Of a stretch of DNA of 64,000 bases, positions 19,325 to 28,404 are shown one piece after another (position 1 is the stretch's first letter; each line of letters begins with the position of its first letter). The position numbers were made by a program, and so were the translations under genes. Under the pieces are notes generated by a model. The model did not search any database. It saw only the letters and a list, made by a program, of their open reading frames with translations, and was not told where the DNA came from. This DNA is from Phycisphaerae bacterium. Its GTDB lineage: Bacteria; Planctomycetota; Phycisphaerae; JAJVII01. The DNA is taken from NCBI GenBank assembly GCA_022072085.1, contig JAJVII010000004.1, positions 1 to 64,000 of the forward strand, given 5' to 3'.

Positions 19325-19496
19325 GCCTGTATTTGCCTGCATTTGCCTGTGTTTTAAGGCTATGGCCGACAAGATGTTACAAAACGCGTCGGCCAATGCG
19401 ATCTGACGCATTTGGCCGGGTCGCCTCGACTCCGGGTCGACCAAATCGGCCGCGTCGATCTGGCCGAAGCAGAGCCCCCTTAGAACGCAAACGGTG
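19325..19496. repeat. 172-nt dispersed repeat, copy A
   Basis: Aligned by eye without gaps to copy B at 53592-53763: 130 of 172 positions match. It begins with three GCCTG(T/C)ATTT-like words, has a hairpin (TCGGCCAATGCG with CGCATTTGGCCG), an identical block CTCCGGGTCGACCAA, and ends in a perfect 22-nt block CCCCCTTAGAACGCAAACGG. It fills the gap between the sulfatase and purM. In the reverse frame the two copies are only about 65% identical as peptide, so I treat it as non-coding. Confidence 0.75.
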
Positions 19497-19622
19497 ATTC
19501 GCGGGGCGCTGTCCGCAGCGTCCGCGACGCCGCATCAGGACATGCCTCGCCCGGTGTCCGGGGGGCGCCCGATTGCGCCGACCCGCCGCGACGGGCCTCT
19601 TCTACAGAGGCGGCGGAGCGGT

Positions 19623-19628
19623 TACACT
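19623..19628 (+). promoter_or_regulatory. -10 element for purM
   Basis: TACACT, 26 nt upstream of the purM ATG. No clear -35. Confidence 0.35.
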
Positions 19629-19653
19629 GTCCGTTCCTCTTTGGGAGCAGCAC

Positions 19654-20727
19654 ATGGGCCAGATCACGCCAATCACCTACAAGGACTCAGGCGTTGACAT
19701 CGACGCCGGCGACGAGATGGTCGAGCGGATCCGCAACAGCGTCCGCCGCACTTACTCCACGCGGGTCATGGGCCCGCACGATGCGTTCGCCGGTATGTTC
19801 CGCCTGGACTACAACGAGAAGCTCTTCAAGCGCAACTACACCGACCCGGTCCTGGTCGGCTGCACGGACGGCGTCGGCAGCAAGCTCAAGGTCGCCTTCA
19901 TGGTCGGCGACGTGACCACCGTCGGCATCGACCTGGTCGCGATGAACGTCAACGACCTGATCGTCTGCGGCGCCGAGCCGCTGTTCTTCCTGGACTACCT
20001 GGGCGTCGGCAAGCTGGAGCCCGGGCGGATGGCCGACATCGTCGCCGGCGTGGCCGAGGGCTGCGTCCGCGGCGACTGCGCCCTGCTGGGCGGCGAGACG
20101 GCTGAGATGCCCGACTTTTACAAGCCCGACGAGTTCGACATGGCCGGCTTCGCCGTCGGCGTCGCCGAGATGGGCCGTGTGATCGACGGCAAGCAGATCG
20201 AGCCCGGCGACGTGGTGCTCGGGCTGGCCAGCGACGGCGTTCACTCCAACGGCTACGCCCTGGTGCGGCGGATCGTCTTCGACCGCGCGAACCTGAAGGT
20301 GACCGACCACGTCGAGGAACTGGGCGAGACGGTCGGCGCGGCCCTGCTTCGCCCGACGCGGATCTACGTCAAGCCGGTCGTCCGAGTGCTGCGGAAATAT
20401 CGCGTGAAGCGTCCTGTTCGCGGCATGGCCCACATCACCGGCGGCGGGCTGGAGGGCAACGTGCCGCGCTGCCTGCCGGCCGGCACGGGCGTGGAGATCA
20501 AGAAGGGCTCCTGGCCGATCCCGCCGGTGTTCGACTGGCTCGCGAGACTCGGGCCGGTCGAGGAAGCCGAGATGTATCGCGTCTTCAACATGGGCATCGG
20601 CTACGTGATGATCGTGAGGCCGACCTTCGCCGACTCGATCGCCGCGCAGCTCGAGCGCGACGGCGAGCGCGTCTACCGCATCGGCCGAGTCGTCAAGTCG
20701 AAAACGCAGGAAGTCCGGTTCAAGTAG
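19654..20727 (+). CDS. purM: phosphoribosylformylglycinamidine cyclo-ligase
   Basis: A 357-aa AIR synthetase, the fifth step of purine synthesis (FGAM + ATP to AIR). Typical pieces: TYKDSGVDIDAGDEMVERI, CTDGVGSKLKVA, GIDLVAMNVNDLIVCGAEP, FFLDYLGVGK, ALLGGETAEMPDFY and GMAHITGGGLEGNVPR. Length is normal (E. coli 345). The ATG at 19654 follows GGGAG and matches the family start; the track ORF extends 27 codons too far upstream. No other pur genes are in the window. Confidence 0.96.
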   Translation: MGQITPITYKDSGVDIDAGDEMVERIRNSVRRTYSTRVMGPHDAFAGMFRLDYNEKLFKRNYTDPVLVGCTDGVGSKLKVAFMVGDVTTVGIDLVAMNVNDLIVCGAEPLFFLDYLGVGKLEPGRMADIVAGVAEGCVRGDCALLGGETAEMPDFYKPDEFDMAGFAVGVAEMGRVIDGKQIEPGDVVLGLASDGVHSNGYALVRRIVFDRANLKVTDHVEELGETVGAALLRPTRIYVKPVVRVLRKYRVKRPVRGMAHITGGGLEGNVPRCLPAGTGVEIKKGSWPIPPVFDWLARLGPVEEAEMYRVFNMGIGYVMIVRPTFADSIAAQLERDGERVYRIGRVVKSKTQEVRFK

Positions 20728-20730
20728 TCG

Positions 20731-20770
20731 CTCTTCACTTGTCACTCAGCACTCAGGACTCAGCACTTTC
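20731..20770. repeat. intergenic word repeat, ACTCAGCAC type (single arm)
   Basis: The gap between purM and asnB is CTTCACTTGTCACTCAGCACTC AGG ACTCAGCAC: three copies of an ACTCAG word. The same word in inverse orientation (GTGCTGAGT) forms the left arm of the repeat between the two tRNA genes at 33268. Confidence 0.6.
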
Positions 20771-20772
20771 CC

Positions 20773-22740
20773 ATGTGCGGATTCGCCGGCATCGTGAGCC
20801 TGGGGGCGTCGCCGTCGCCGGCGATCGACGAAGCGACGCTTCGGCGGATGGCTGCCCCGATCGTCCACCGCGGACCTGACGGCAGCGGCCTGTACCTCTC
20901 GCCGGACAGGCGGATCGGCCTGATCCATCACCGCCTGGCGATCGTGGACATCCCCGGCGGCGCCCAGCCGATGGCCAATGAGGACGGCACGGTCCGCGTC
21001 GTCTTCAACGGCGAAATCTACAACCACGTCGAGATCCGCAAGGACCTGGCCAAGCTCGGCCATCGCTTCGCGACCGACCACAGCGACACGGAAGTCATCG
21101 TCCACGCCTACGAGGAATTTGGCCCGGACTTCCTGCCGCTGCTGCGCGGGCAGTTCGCGTTCGCCCTGGTCGACGCAGGCAAGGGCAGGCTGCTGCTCGC
21201 CCGCGACCGGCTGGGCCAGAAGCCGCTCTACTGGGCCCGCCGCGACGACGGGGCGATCGCCTTCGGCAGCAGCGTGCGATGCATCGAAGACCGCGGCGAA
21301 CTGAACCGCGCGTCGCTGGCTGACTATCTCCGCTACGGCTACGTCCCGCCGGCTGGGGGCATCTGGTCGCGGGCGGCACAGGTCGCACCGGGCGGGGCGT
21401 TCGAGTTCGTCGCCGACCCGGCCGGTGACCGGAGCATCAACTACTGGCGGCCGCCGGCGACGGAGGTCCGCCGCCCGCCGCTGGACAACGCCGTCGCCGC
21501 CGTGCGGGCGGCGCTGGTCGAGGCGACGGCGCTGCGGCTGCGGGCCGACGTAGAGGTCGGCTGCTTCCTCTCGGGCGGGATCGACTCGGCGATCGTCGCG
21601 GCGATCGTGCGCCGGGAACTCGGCCGCCCGCTGCACACGTTCACCGTCGGCACGGAAGACCCGGCCTACGACGAGCGCGAGCCCGCGCGGCGTGTCGCCA
21701 AGGAACTGGGCACGGTCCACAGCGAGATGGTGGCCGACCCGGCCCGGCTGACCGCGGCGCTGGACGACCTGGTCGAGACGGTCGGCGAGCCGTTCGCCGA
21801 CAGCTCGATCATCCCGACGTGGTTCGTCTCGGCGACGACGCGGCCGCAGGTGAAGGTCGCGCTCTCCGGCGACGGCGGCGACGAGGCGTTCGGCGGCTAC
21901 GCCCGCTACCAGGCGGCCCGACTGCACGGGCGACTGGGCTGGTCGCGTCCGCTGTGGGCGGCGACCTGGCCGATCTGGCGGCTGCTCGGCGGCGCCCGGC
22001 AGCGCAACCAATGGACGCGGCTGCGCCGATTGGCTGACGGGCTTCGCCGCCCGCTGGCCCGGGCGTATCGCGAGTGGGTCGGCCTGTTCAGCGAACGGCA
22101 GATGCGGCGGCTGCTTCGGCCGGCGTGGTACACCCCGCCGCCTGTTGCCCCCGGCGGCATCGAGGTGATAGGCGGCGGCGTCCGCGAGGCGTTCAGCATC
22201 GAGGGGTTCATGCAGTATCGCGAGACGCCGGTCGCCGGCCAGCCGGGCGTGACGCGGCTGGCCCGTTGGCCCGACCCGGTCGCGGCGGCCATCGGCGCGG
22301 ACTACCGCGGCTATCTGCCCGGCGACATCCTGACCAAGGTGGACCGGGCGTCGATGCGCGTGGGGCTGGAGGTGCGATCGCCGTTCCTGGATCACCGCGT
22401 CGTCGAACTGGCGCTCTCGTTGCCGGCCGAGTGGAAGTTGCACCAGGGGGTGGGCAAGTGGATCCTGCGCCAGGCGTTCGGCGATATCGTCCCGGCGCAT
22501 GTCTGGGAGCAGCCCAAACGCGGCTTCTCGCTGCCGCTGGACCGCTGGTTCCGGGAGGGCGACGGCGGCGGCCAGCTCGTCCCGCTGCTGCGCGAGTCGA
22601 TTGCGTTCCTGCCCGAGGATGCGTTCAACCGCCGCTTCATCGACCGCCTGCTCGCGCGGCATCAGTCCGGCCGCGAGGAGCATTCCCAGCGGCTCTGGGC
22701 GCTGTTGTGGCTGGGCCGATGGTGGAAGCGCTTCGTGTGA
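20773..22740 (+). CDS. asnB: asparagine synthase (glutamine-hydrolysing)
   Basis: A 655-aa class II glutamine amidotransferase/asparagine synthase. Cys2 (MCGFAGIV) is the glutaminase nucleophile; GPDGSGLY, HHRLAIVD, FNGEIYNH and SDTEVIVHAYEEFG define the N-terminal domain (about 1-210). The synthetase domain carries the PP-loop FLSGGIDSAIV and GDGGDEAFGGYARY, then RSPFLDHRVVELAL near the end. Similar proteins of this length also act in amide-forming steps of exopolysaccharide or peptide synthesis, so the physiological substrate is not certain. The following lipoprotein gene lies 31 nt away on the same strand. Confidence 0.9.
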   Translation: MCGFAGIVSLGASPSPAIDEATLRRMAAPIVHRGPDGSGLYLSPDRRIGLIHHRLAIVDIPGGAQPMANEDGTVRVVFNGEIYNHVEIRKDLAKLGHRFATDHSDTEVIVHAYEEFGPDFLPLLRGQFAFALVDAGKGRLLLARDRLGQKPLYWARRDDGAIAFGSSVRCIEDRGELNRASLADYLRYGYVPPAGGIWSRAAQVAPGGAFEFVADPAGDRSINYWRPPATEVRRPPLDNAVAAVRAALVEATALRLRADVEVGCFLSGGIDSAIVAAIVRRELGRPLHTFTVGTEDPAYDEREPARRVAKELGTVHSEMVADPARLTAALDDLVETVGEPFADSSIIPTWFVSATTRPQVKVALSGDGGDEAFGGYARYQAARLHGRLGWSRPLWAATWPIWRLLGGARQRNQWTRLRRLADGLRRPLARAYREWVGLFSERQMRRLLRPAWYTPPPVAPGGIEVIGGGVREAFSIEGFMQYRETPVAGQPGVTRLARWPDPVAAAIGADYRGYLPGDILTKVDRASMRVGLEVRSPFLDHRVVELALSLPAEWKLHQGVGKWILRQAFGDIVPAHVWEQPKRGFSLPLDRWFREGDGGGQLVPLLRESIAFLPEDAFNRRFIDRLLARHQSGREEHSQRLWALLWLGRWWKRFV

Positions 22741-22771
22741 ACATTTCAGGCGAACACACAGGAGGTGTGAC

Positions 22772-24754
22772 GTGAAACGAGTCATGGGCCTGTTGGTTGT
22801 TGCCGGTCTGTCGGCTTTGGCTGGCTGCCAGCAGAAGGCCGAGACGCTGCTGAGCACGCACCCACGGCTGTTTGTCAGGCCGGCGGCGTGGGAGGGCGGG
22901 CCCTCGCTGGCGCAACTGCGGGCGCGGGCGAAGCAGTCGCCGTTCAAGGAACGGATGCACTTGCTGCGTGACACGCGGGCGGACCTGGCGCTCAAGTGGC
23001 TGATGCTCGGCGGCGACGACGCCGGGTCCGCGGCGCTGAAGGCCCTCAAGTCGATCCCGGCCGACGTGACGGCAAGCTACGAGGGCGTCGACCTGGTCGA
23101 TGCCGCGCTGGCCTACGACTGGCTGTTCAACTGGAAGGGGTTCACCGACGCGGACAAGCGGCTGGTCGAGGACCGCATGCTCTCGTTGGCTGGGCACGTG
23201 AAGGCGTCGCTGTTCAACGAGGGGGCCCACATCTTCCACACGCGGATGTACGCCTGGTGCGCGGGGCTGGGGATGACCGGCCTGGCGCTGCACGACCGGC
23301 GGCCCGAAGCACTGGCGTTGTGGACCGCGGGCCGGGACTACTACCGGAACGTCCTGATCCCCGCGCGGCGGATGCAGGGCGGGGCGATGCACAACGGCCT
23401 GAGCTACGGGCCCAACTACATGATGTTTCCACTGCTCCAGTTCCTGCTGGCCGCCCGCAGCGCCGCGAACGTCGACTGGTTTCACACCGCCGACCCAGCC
23501 GACAGCGACTGGCTGCGCGACATGTCCGACTACCTGATCTACGCGGTGCAGCCGGACCTGAACTTCATCAGCGTCGGCGACAACGCGGACCTGTCGGCGG
23601 CCAAGCAGATTCGATTCATGCTGGACATCTTCGCTGCCCAGTACGGCAGCGGCCAGGACGCCGAGTTGGCCTCGCGGATCAGCGACCGCCTCAAGACCAG
23701 CGGCTACCACGCCGAGTGGATCTACCTGTTCCTGACCCAGCACGACCCGAAGGTGGCGGCTGCGCCGCTTGACAGGCTGCCGCGGTTCCGCGTCTTTTCG
23801 CCGACGGGGCTCGGACACGTTTTCTATCGCAGCGACTGGAGTGACGACGGCATGTGCGTCAGCTTCCGCTGCGGGGACTACTTCGGCGATCACGGCCATT
23901 TCGACCAGGGCAACTTCACGATCTTTCGCGACACGCCGCTGGCGATCCAGGCCGGTTGTTATATCGGCTTCGACGTCGCCCACCGCCACCACTACTACAA
24001 GCAGGCCGTCGCATCCAACACGGTGATCTTCAACGACCCGGCCGACCCCGCCGACGAGGGCACGCAGCGGAACATCCACTACCAGGAGGCGTCCAGCGTC
24101 GCCGAGTACGAAGCCCACCGCAAGCTGGTCGAGACGGGCAACCTGCTGGCGGTCGACGATCCGGCGTGGGTCTCGGGCGACGGCGTGCATAGCGTCGTGG
24201 CCGACGTCACGCCCGCGTGGGACGCCGCCAAGGTGAAACGCTACGTCCGCACGATGGCGTTCACGGGCGAGCATGTCGTCGTCGTGGACCAGGCCCAGAC
24301 GATGCGCCCGGCCGTCCGCGCCCGCTGGCTGCTGCACGCGACGACCCAGCCGGAAGAGGTCGGCGGCGTCTGGCGGATCGGGCGGCCGCGGGCATCGCTG
24401 ATCGTCCAGCCGTTGCTGCCGCGGACAAGGCGCGTAACGCTGATCGGCGGGCCCGGCCACGAGTGCGACGTGAACGGCGTGAATTACACCTACATGGCCG
24501 TCGAGAAGAACAACAAGCGCAAGCCGCCCAAGTCAGTCGTGCCGGCGTGGGGCCTGTGGCGGATGGAACTGGAGGGCGAGGGCGTCGTCGGCGAGGACGG
24601 CGTGACGCACCGGCTCTATGTGACCGTGCTGACGGCCGCGGGCCCGGACGCGGCAGCGCCCAAGGCGGATGTCGGCTTCACCGACAGCGGCTGGCTGACG
24701 GTGACCGTCGACGGCAGGAAGATCACGTTCAACAAGGTCCAGGAACCCAAGTGA
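22772..24754 (+). CDS. heparinase II/III family lipoprotein
   Basis: A 660-aa exported protein with a GTG start 6 nt after a perfect AGGAGG. Signal plus lipobox LSALAGC at about 13-19. The N-terminal two-thirds is helical (alpha/alpha toroid: LSTHPRLFVRPAAW, VDAALAYDWLFNW, NEGAHIFHTRMYAW, GGAMHNGLSYGPNY), and the C-terminal beta-sandwich begins near GDHGHFDQGNFTIFRD with HHYYKQAVASNTVIFND, which is the heparinase II/III-like signature. The family cleaves acidic polysaccharides by beta-elimination using Tyr/His. Likely substrate is a uronic-acid or sulfated polymer; compare the two sulfatases in this window. Confidence 0.85.
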   Translation: MKRVMGLLVVAGLSALAGCQQKAETLLSTHPRLFVRPAAWEGGPSLAQLRARAKQSPFKERMHLLRDTRADLALKWLMLGGDDAGSAALKALKSIPADVTASYEGVDLVDAALAYDWLFNWKGFTDADKRLVEDRMLSLAGHVKASLFNEGAHIFHTRMYAWCAGLGMTGLALHDRRPEALALWTAGRDYYRNVLIPARRMQGGAMHNGLSYGPNYMMFPLLQFLLAARSAANVDWFHTADPADSDWLRDMSDYLIYAVQPDLNFISVGDNADLSAAKQIRFMLDIFAAQYGSGQDAELASRISDRLKTSGYHAEWIYLFLTQHDPKVAAAPLDRLPRFRVFSPTGLGHVFYRSDWSDDGMCVSFRCGDYFGDHGHFDQGNFTIFRDTPLAIQAGCYIGFDVAHRHHYYKQAVASNTVIFNDPADPADEGTQRNIHYQEASSVAEYEAHRKLVETGNLLAVDDPAWVSGDGVHSVVADVTPAWDAAKVKRYVRTMAFTGEHVVVVDQAQTMRPAVRARWLLHATTQPEEVGGVWRIGRPRASLIVQPLLPRTRRVTLIGGPGHECDVNGVNYTYMAVEKNNKRKPPKSVVPAWGLWRMELEGEGVVGEDGVTHRLYVTVLTAAGPDAAAPKADVGFTDSGWLTVTVDGRKITFNKVQEPK

Positions 24755-24799
24755 CCGGGCGGCGGCCGGCGGTTGCGCCCCGCTCGTCCGAAGCGTGCC

Positions 24800-27700
24800 T
24801 CACTCGCCCGACCCGGAGGTCGCCTGGTCGGAGAGGGTCTTGAGGTATTCGCGGGCGAGGTCCTTGTAGCGCGGCGGCAGCTCGCTCTCGCTGGGGGCGA
24901 CAATGTCCTTGCGGGCGATGTCCGGCGGCTGGGCCGAGGTGTCGATCTCGACGTGGATGTCGCCGCGGAGCATCGACTGCTGGGCCTGGAGGTTGTTGAC
25001 CAGGACGGCCTTCTTCCGCAGGGCGTTCTGGTAGCGGTTGTTCTCCAGGTCGAACTGGACGTCGCGCATGATTTCGATGGCCTTGCGCAGGGCGAAGTTG
25101 TTGTAGTTGTTAGCGCGGAATCGGGCGTCGACGGCCTCGGCCTTGTTGCGGATGGCCGCCTGCTTCTGGGCCAGCCGCTGCATCTTCTGAACGTCGCCGG
25201 GCGTGGGGCCTTCGAGGCCTTCGCCGGCGGCGCCGGCCAGTTTGCCGCCGCCGGTCGCCCCGCCGGGCGGCTCCTTCGAGGTGTCGTTCACCTGGCCCTT
25301 CTGGAAGGGGTCCTCCGACAGCCGCGTCGGTGTGCGTCGCCCGCCCTTGCCGGTGGCGTCCTGCTCGACCATCTCGCCGCTGGCTTTGCCCTCGCGGCCT
25401 TCACCGGACCGCCCGCTGATCTCGCTCTGGTTGGGCAGCCGGTTGCCGGTGACGCCCTTGGCGCTCATGTTGGAGATCGGCCCGTCCATCGCGTCCCAGC
25501 CGGCGCCCTTGTCCAGGCTGTCGGTCCACTTGCTGGTCGCGTCCTCCATCTCCTGGAACAGGTCTTCCTCCTGCTCCATCAGGGGGCCCATCAGGTCCTC
25601 AAGCTCCTTGGGCAGTTCGGCCATCGGCACGTCCTGCTGCTCGGTCGGCTCCTCCATCGACCACTTCTCGCGGTCGGGCGTGTCGGGCAGCCACTTCTCG
25701 ATGTTGGTCACGGTCTCCTTGGCCAGTTCGGCGCCGGCCTCTTCGATCGGTACGGCGATCTCGACGGCCTTCTTGTTCAGCGCGTCCTTGGCCATCACCA
25801 CATCAGTCTTGATCTCGATCAGTTCCTTCAGCAGCGTCGGGTTGGAGAAGTCCTGCTCACTGAGCTTGGAGAAGTCGTGAATCTGCTCGTCGAGGAACTT
25901 CTCCCACTTGTCCTCCAGCGCCGCCAGCTTCTCCAGTTCCTTCTTGTCCGCGTCGCTCAGGTCGTCCACGGGCGTCTTGGCCAGCGACTGCGAGACGGCG
26001 ATCACCTTCTTCTGCTGGTCGATGAACTTGGTCAGCTCGCCGGCGAGGGCCTTGAGCTTGTCCCGCACGTCCTGCGGCAGGTCGGTTCCGCTGGTCCGCT
26101 GCGACTCGTCCTGGGCCCGCTGGAGCATCTCGCCGATCAGCCCGAGCATCGACTCCAGCGAGTAGATCACGCGGTCCTGGCTGGCGGTGAGCTGCTTGAT
26201 CGGGTCGGCGGCGGACTGGGCATCGGGGAACTGCGCCAGGTCGCCGGCCTGGTCGCGGGCCTGCCGCGAATCGTTATACGCCAGAACCTTGAGCTGCTCG
26301 CGGATCGTCCGCGTGGAGTCGTCGAACTCGATCACCTTGCCCAGCGCCAGCTTGAGCAGGTCGGTCGCGAAGGCGAACTGCCCGGCCTTGACCGCGCCCG
26401 CGGCCGCGGGGAACTGCGCGGCGGCGACGTTGTCGTGAACGAGGGCGACCGTCGCGGCCCGCACGTCCTTCTGCGCCTTGAGCAGCCGGAGCAACTCGGC
26501 CGTCAGCTTCTGGAGCGTGTCGGTGCGGGCGGCCAGCACCTCGGCGTGGTCTTCGACGGTCAGCAGGTAGCGGGCCGACGCCGCGGTCTGCGGGCCGCCG
26601 CTGTCGTTTGCCCCCAGCCCCAGCACGGCGGCGCGGGCACGCAGGTCGCGGTTGTCGGTCGCCTCGACCCAGTAAAACAGCCGGTCGCCCTTCTCGTACT
26701 TCGGCCCCTGGCGGAGGTCGAACACGTAGGTCACCGCGGCGTCGCGGCGCGGGTGGCCGTCCTTGTCCAGCAGTTCGGCGGCGGCTGCGGCGTGGCGGAC
26801 GGTCGGCTCCTCGGTCGCCAGGTCGCCGTTGGCTTCGCCCTTCACCTTCGCGGTCATCAGCCGGACCGCCGTCAGCCCGTGCCCATCGACGGCCTTGAAG
26901 CGAATCTCGATCGTGCCGCCTGGCTGGACGTAGTCGTCCTGGCCCGGCCGCGTGATCGAAATCGTCGGCGGCGTGTCGGGCAGGGCCCGGATCGAGTAGA
27001 ACCGCCCGGCGTCGTCGGCGGCGCCGGCGGCCGGCTCGGGCTGGCGGGCGATGACGCGGCCTTCGTGGTCGAGGCAGACGATCTGGTATTGCATCGGCTG
27101 GGTCACGACCAGCGAGCCGCGCCACTGCCGCCGCTCGGAGCCCTGCGGCGTCATGACGATGTTCTTGCGGTCGGAGGGGCGGTCCTCGCCGACGCCGGCC
27201 AGCACGATCATCGCCGACGCGATCGGCTGATCGGTCGTCAGGTCGATCTGTGCGTCGCTGCCGACGGGGGCCTCGAAGCTCCCGCCGACGGGCGGCTTGG
27301 CCGGCTGCTCCCAGGCGATGTACTTCGGCCAGGTGAGTGACACCGACAGGTCCTGCACGCGGGGCAGGGGCTGAACGCGGACGTGATAGACGCGGTCGCG
27401 ATCCACCGTCTCGCCGATCGAGACGTAGTAGTCGAAGCCGACGGCCACCGACGTGAAAGGCAGCACGTAAACGCCCGGCTGACCCGGCAAGGCCAGCGGC
27501 CGCGTCGCGCTCAGGCCCATCGGGACGAAATCGCTCTCACCCTCATGGCGGATCCAGAGGCGGGCGCGGGGTTCCTCGGCCAGCCGCGTGGTGGTCGAGG
27601 CGGTCACCTCGACGGTCATCCGCGCCCCGATCGGCAGCGTGACGTCGCCGGGCGAAACATGGTCGATGTGAATACGGCCGACCCAGCCCTTGAGGCCCGG

Positions 27701-28264
27701 GTGCAACAGCCGCTCCAGCCCATAGGCGAACCGCCCGCCGCCGAGCATCGCAAACAGCAGCATCACGACCGCGACGCCGCCGGCGGCCATCGCCGTCCAG
27801 CCCAGCCGACGCGTCGTGACCGCCCGGCTGACCGGCACGTCGGAGGTCGTCATGGCGATTTCGTGGATGACGCGGCTGACCAGCTCGCGGTCGAAGAGCG
27901 AGCCACTGTCGGCTTCGGCGGAGAGTTGAACGGCGTTGATGTAGCGATTTTCCAAGCCGTCCAGGCGGGTCTCGATCTGGCGGGCCGCCTCGGCCGGCGT
28001 CAGGCGATGGCGCAGCGGCCAGACGACCATCGACAGCAGGGCGGCGGCCGGGAGGACGATCAGCAGCGCGAGCATCATCCAGCGAGTCGTCGAACCCAAC
28101 GGCAGGAAGCCTGCGACGGCAGACAGGACAATCAGCAGGCCAGCCGACCCGGCCAGCCAGGCCAGCAGCCGCTCGCCCAGCTTGACCCACCACCATCGGC
28201 CGGCGACAAAGCGGAGGGCGGCGTGAACACGATCGACCTCGTGCGGTTGCTGAAGCGTGGTCAT
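24800..28264 (-). CDS. large membrane-anchored coiled-coil protein, DUF4175-like
   Basis: A 1154-aa protein starting at the ATG after GGGGAGGG (MTTLQQPHEVDR). Two N-terminal TM helices (about 33-85) and a third near 165-190 frame a cytoplasmic linker; then Ig-like beta domains (about 200-480), long helices rich in Gln/Glu/Lys (570-900) and a Gly-rich acidic tail. Overall layout matches the DUF4175-type proteins that planctomycetes often encode beside MoxR ATPase/DUF58/VWA genes, but none of those partners is adjacent here. The 1293-aa track ORF starts too early. Role unknown; envelope organisation is a guess. Confidence 0.8.
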   Translation of the reverse strand: MTTLQQPHEVDRVHAALRFVAGRWWWVKLGERLLAWLAGSAGLLIVLSAVAGFLPLGSTTRWMMLALLIVLPAAALLSMVVWPLRHRLTPAEAARQIETRLDGLENRYINAVQLSAEADSGSLFDRELVSRVIHEIAMTTSDVPVSRAVTTRRLGWTAMAAGGVAVVMLLFAMLGGGRFAYGLERLLHPGLKGWVGRIHIDHVSPGDVTLPIGARMTVEVTASTTTRLAEEPRARLWIRHEGESDFVPMGLSATRPLALPGQPGVYVLPFTSVAVGFDYYVSIGETVDRDRVYHVRVQPLPRVQDLSVSLTWPKYIAWEQPAKPPVGGSFEAPVGSDAQIDLTTDQPIASAMIVLAGVGEDRPSDRKNIVMTPQGSERRQWRGSLVVTQPMQYQIVCLDHEGRVIARQPEPAAGAADDAGRFYSIRALPDTPPTISITRPGQDDYVQPGGTIEIRFKAVDGHGLTAVRLMTAKVKGEANGDLATEEPTVRHAAAAAELLDKDGHPRRDAAVTYVFDLRQGPKYEKGDRLFYWVEATDNRDLRARAAVLGLGANDSGGPQTAASARYLLTVEDHAEVLAARTDTLQKLTAELLRLLKAQKDVRAATVALVHDNVAAAQFPAAAGAVKAGQFAFATDLLKLALGKVIEFDDSTRTIREQLKVLAYNDSRQARDQAGDLAQFPDAQSAADPIKQLTASQDRVIYSLESMLGLIGEMLQRAQDESQRTSGTDLPQDVRDKLKALAGELTKFIDQQKKVIAVSQSLAKTPVDDLSDADKKELEKLAALEDKWEKFLDEQIHDFSKLSEQDFSNPTLLKELIEIKTDVVMAKDALNKKAVEIAVPIEEAGAELAKETVTNIEKWLPDTPDREKWSMEEPTEQQDVPMAELPKELEDLMGPLMEQEEDLFQEMEDATSKWTDSLDKGAGWDAMDGPISNMSAKGVTGNRLPNQSEISGRSGEGREGKASGEMVEQDATGKGGRRTPTRLSEDPFQKGQVNDTSKEPPGGATGGGKLAGAAGEGLEGPTPGDVQKMQRLAQKQAAIRNKAEAVDARFRANNYNNFALRKAIEIMRDVQFDLENNRYQNALRKKAVLVNNLQAQQSMLRGDIHVEIDTSAQPPDIARKDIVAPSESELPPRYKDLAREYLKTLSDQATSGSGE

Positions 28265-28345
28265 CGGCCCTCCCCGGGCCCGCGGCGTGCGGTCCCTGAT
28301 TCGGTCACACCGATTATATCGGTCTGCGCGAGGTCCCTCCAATCC

Positions 28346-28404
28346 CTTAGAGCGTGTATGAAAACCGACATGCGACCCGCGTAAGTTTTCATACACGCTC
28401 TTAG
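28346..28404. repeat. short inverted repeat flanked by CTTAG duplications; MITE-like remnant
   Basis: AGCGTGTATGAAAAC and GTTTTCATACACGCT are perfect 15-nt inverted arms separated by 19 nt, and both outer ends carry the direct repeat CTTAG (28346-28350 and 28400-28404). That is the layout of terminal inverted repeats with a 5-bp target duplication, with almost no interior. It could instead be an intrinsic hairpin. It lies upstream of the DUF4175-like gene. Confidence 0.5.

Noticed and set aside
19325-19444. Conserved peptide (VDPES...IALA) read in reverse from both 172-nt repeat copies
   Set aside because: Peptide identity is lower than nucleotide identity and substitutions do not favour third positions.
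20746-23049. 767-aa minus-strand ORF
   Set aside because: Antisense to asnB, which has a complete set of motifs.
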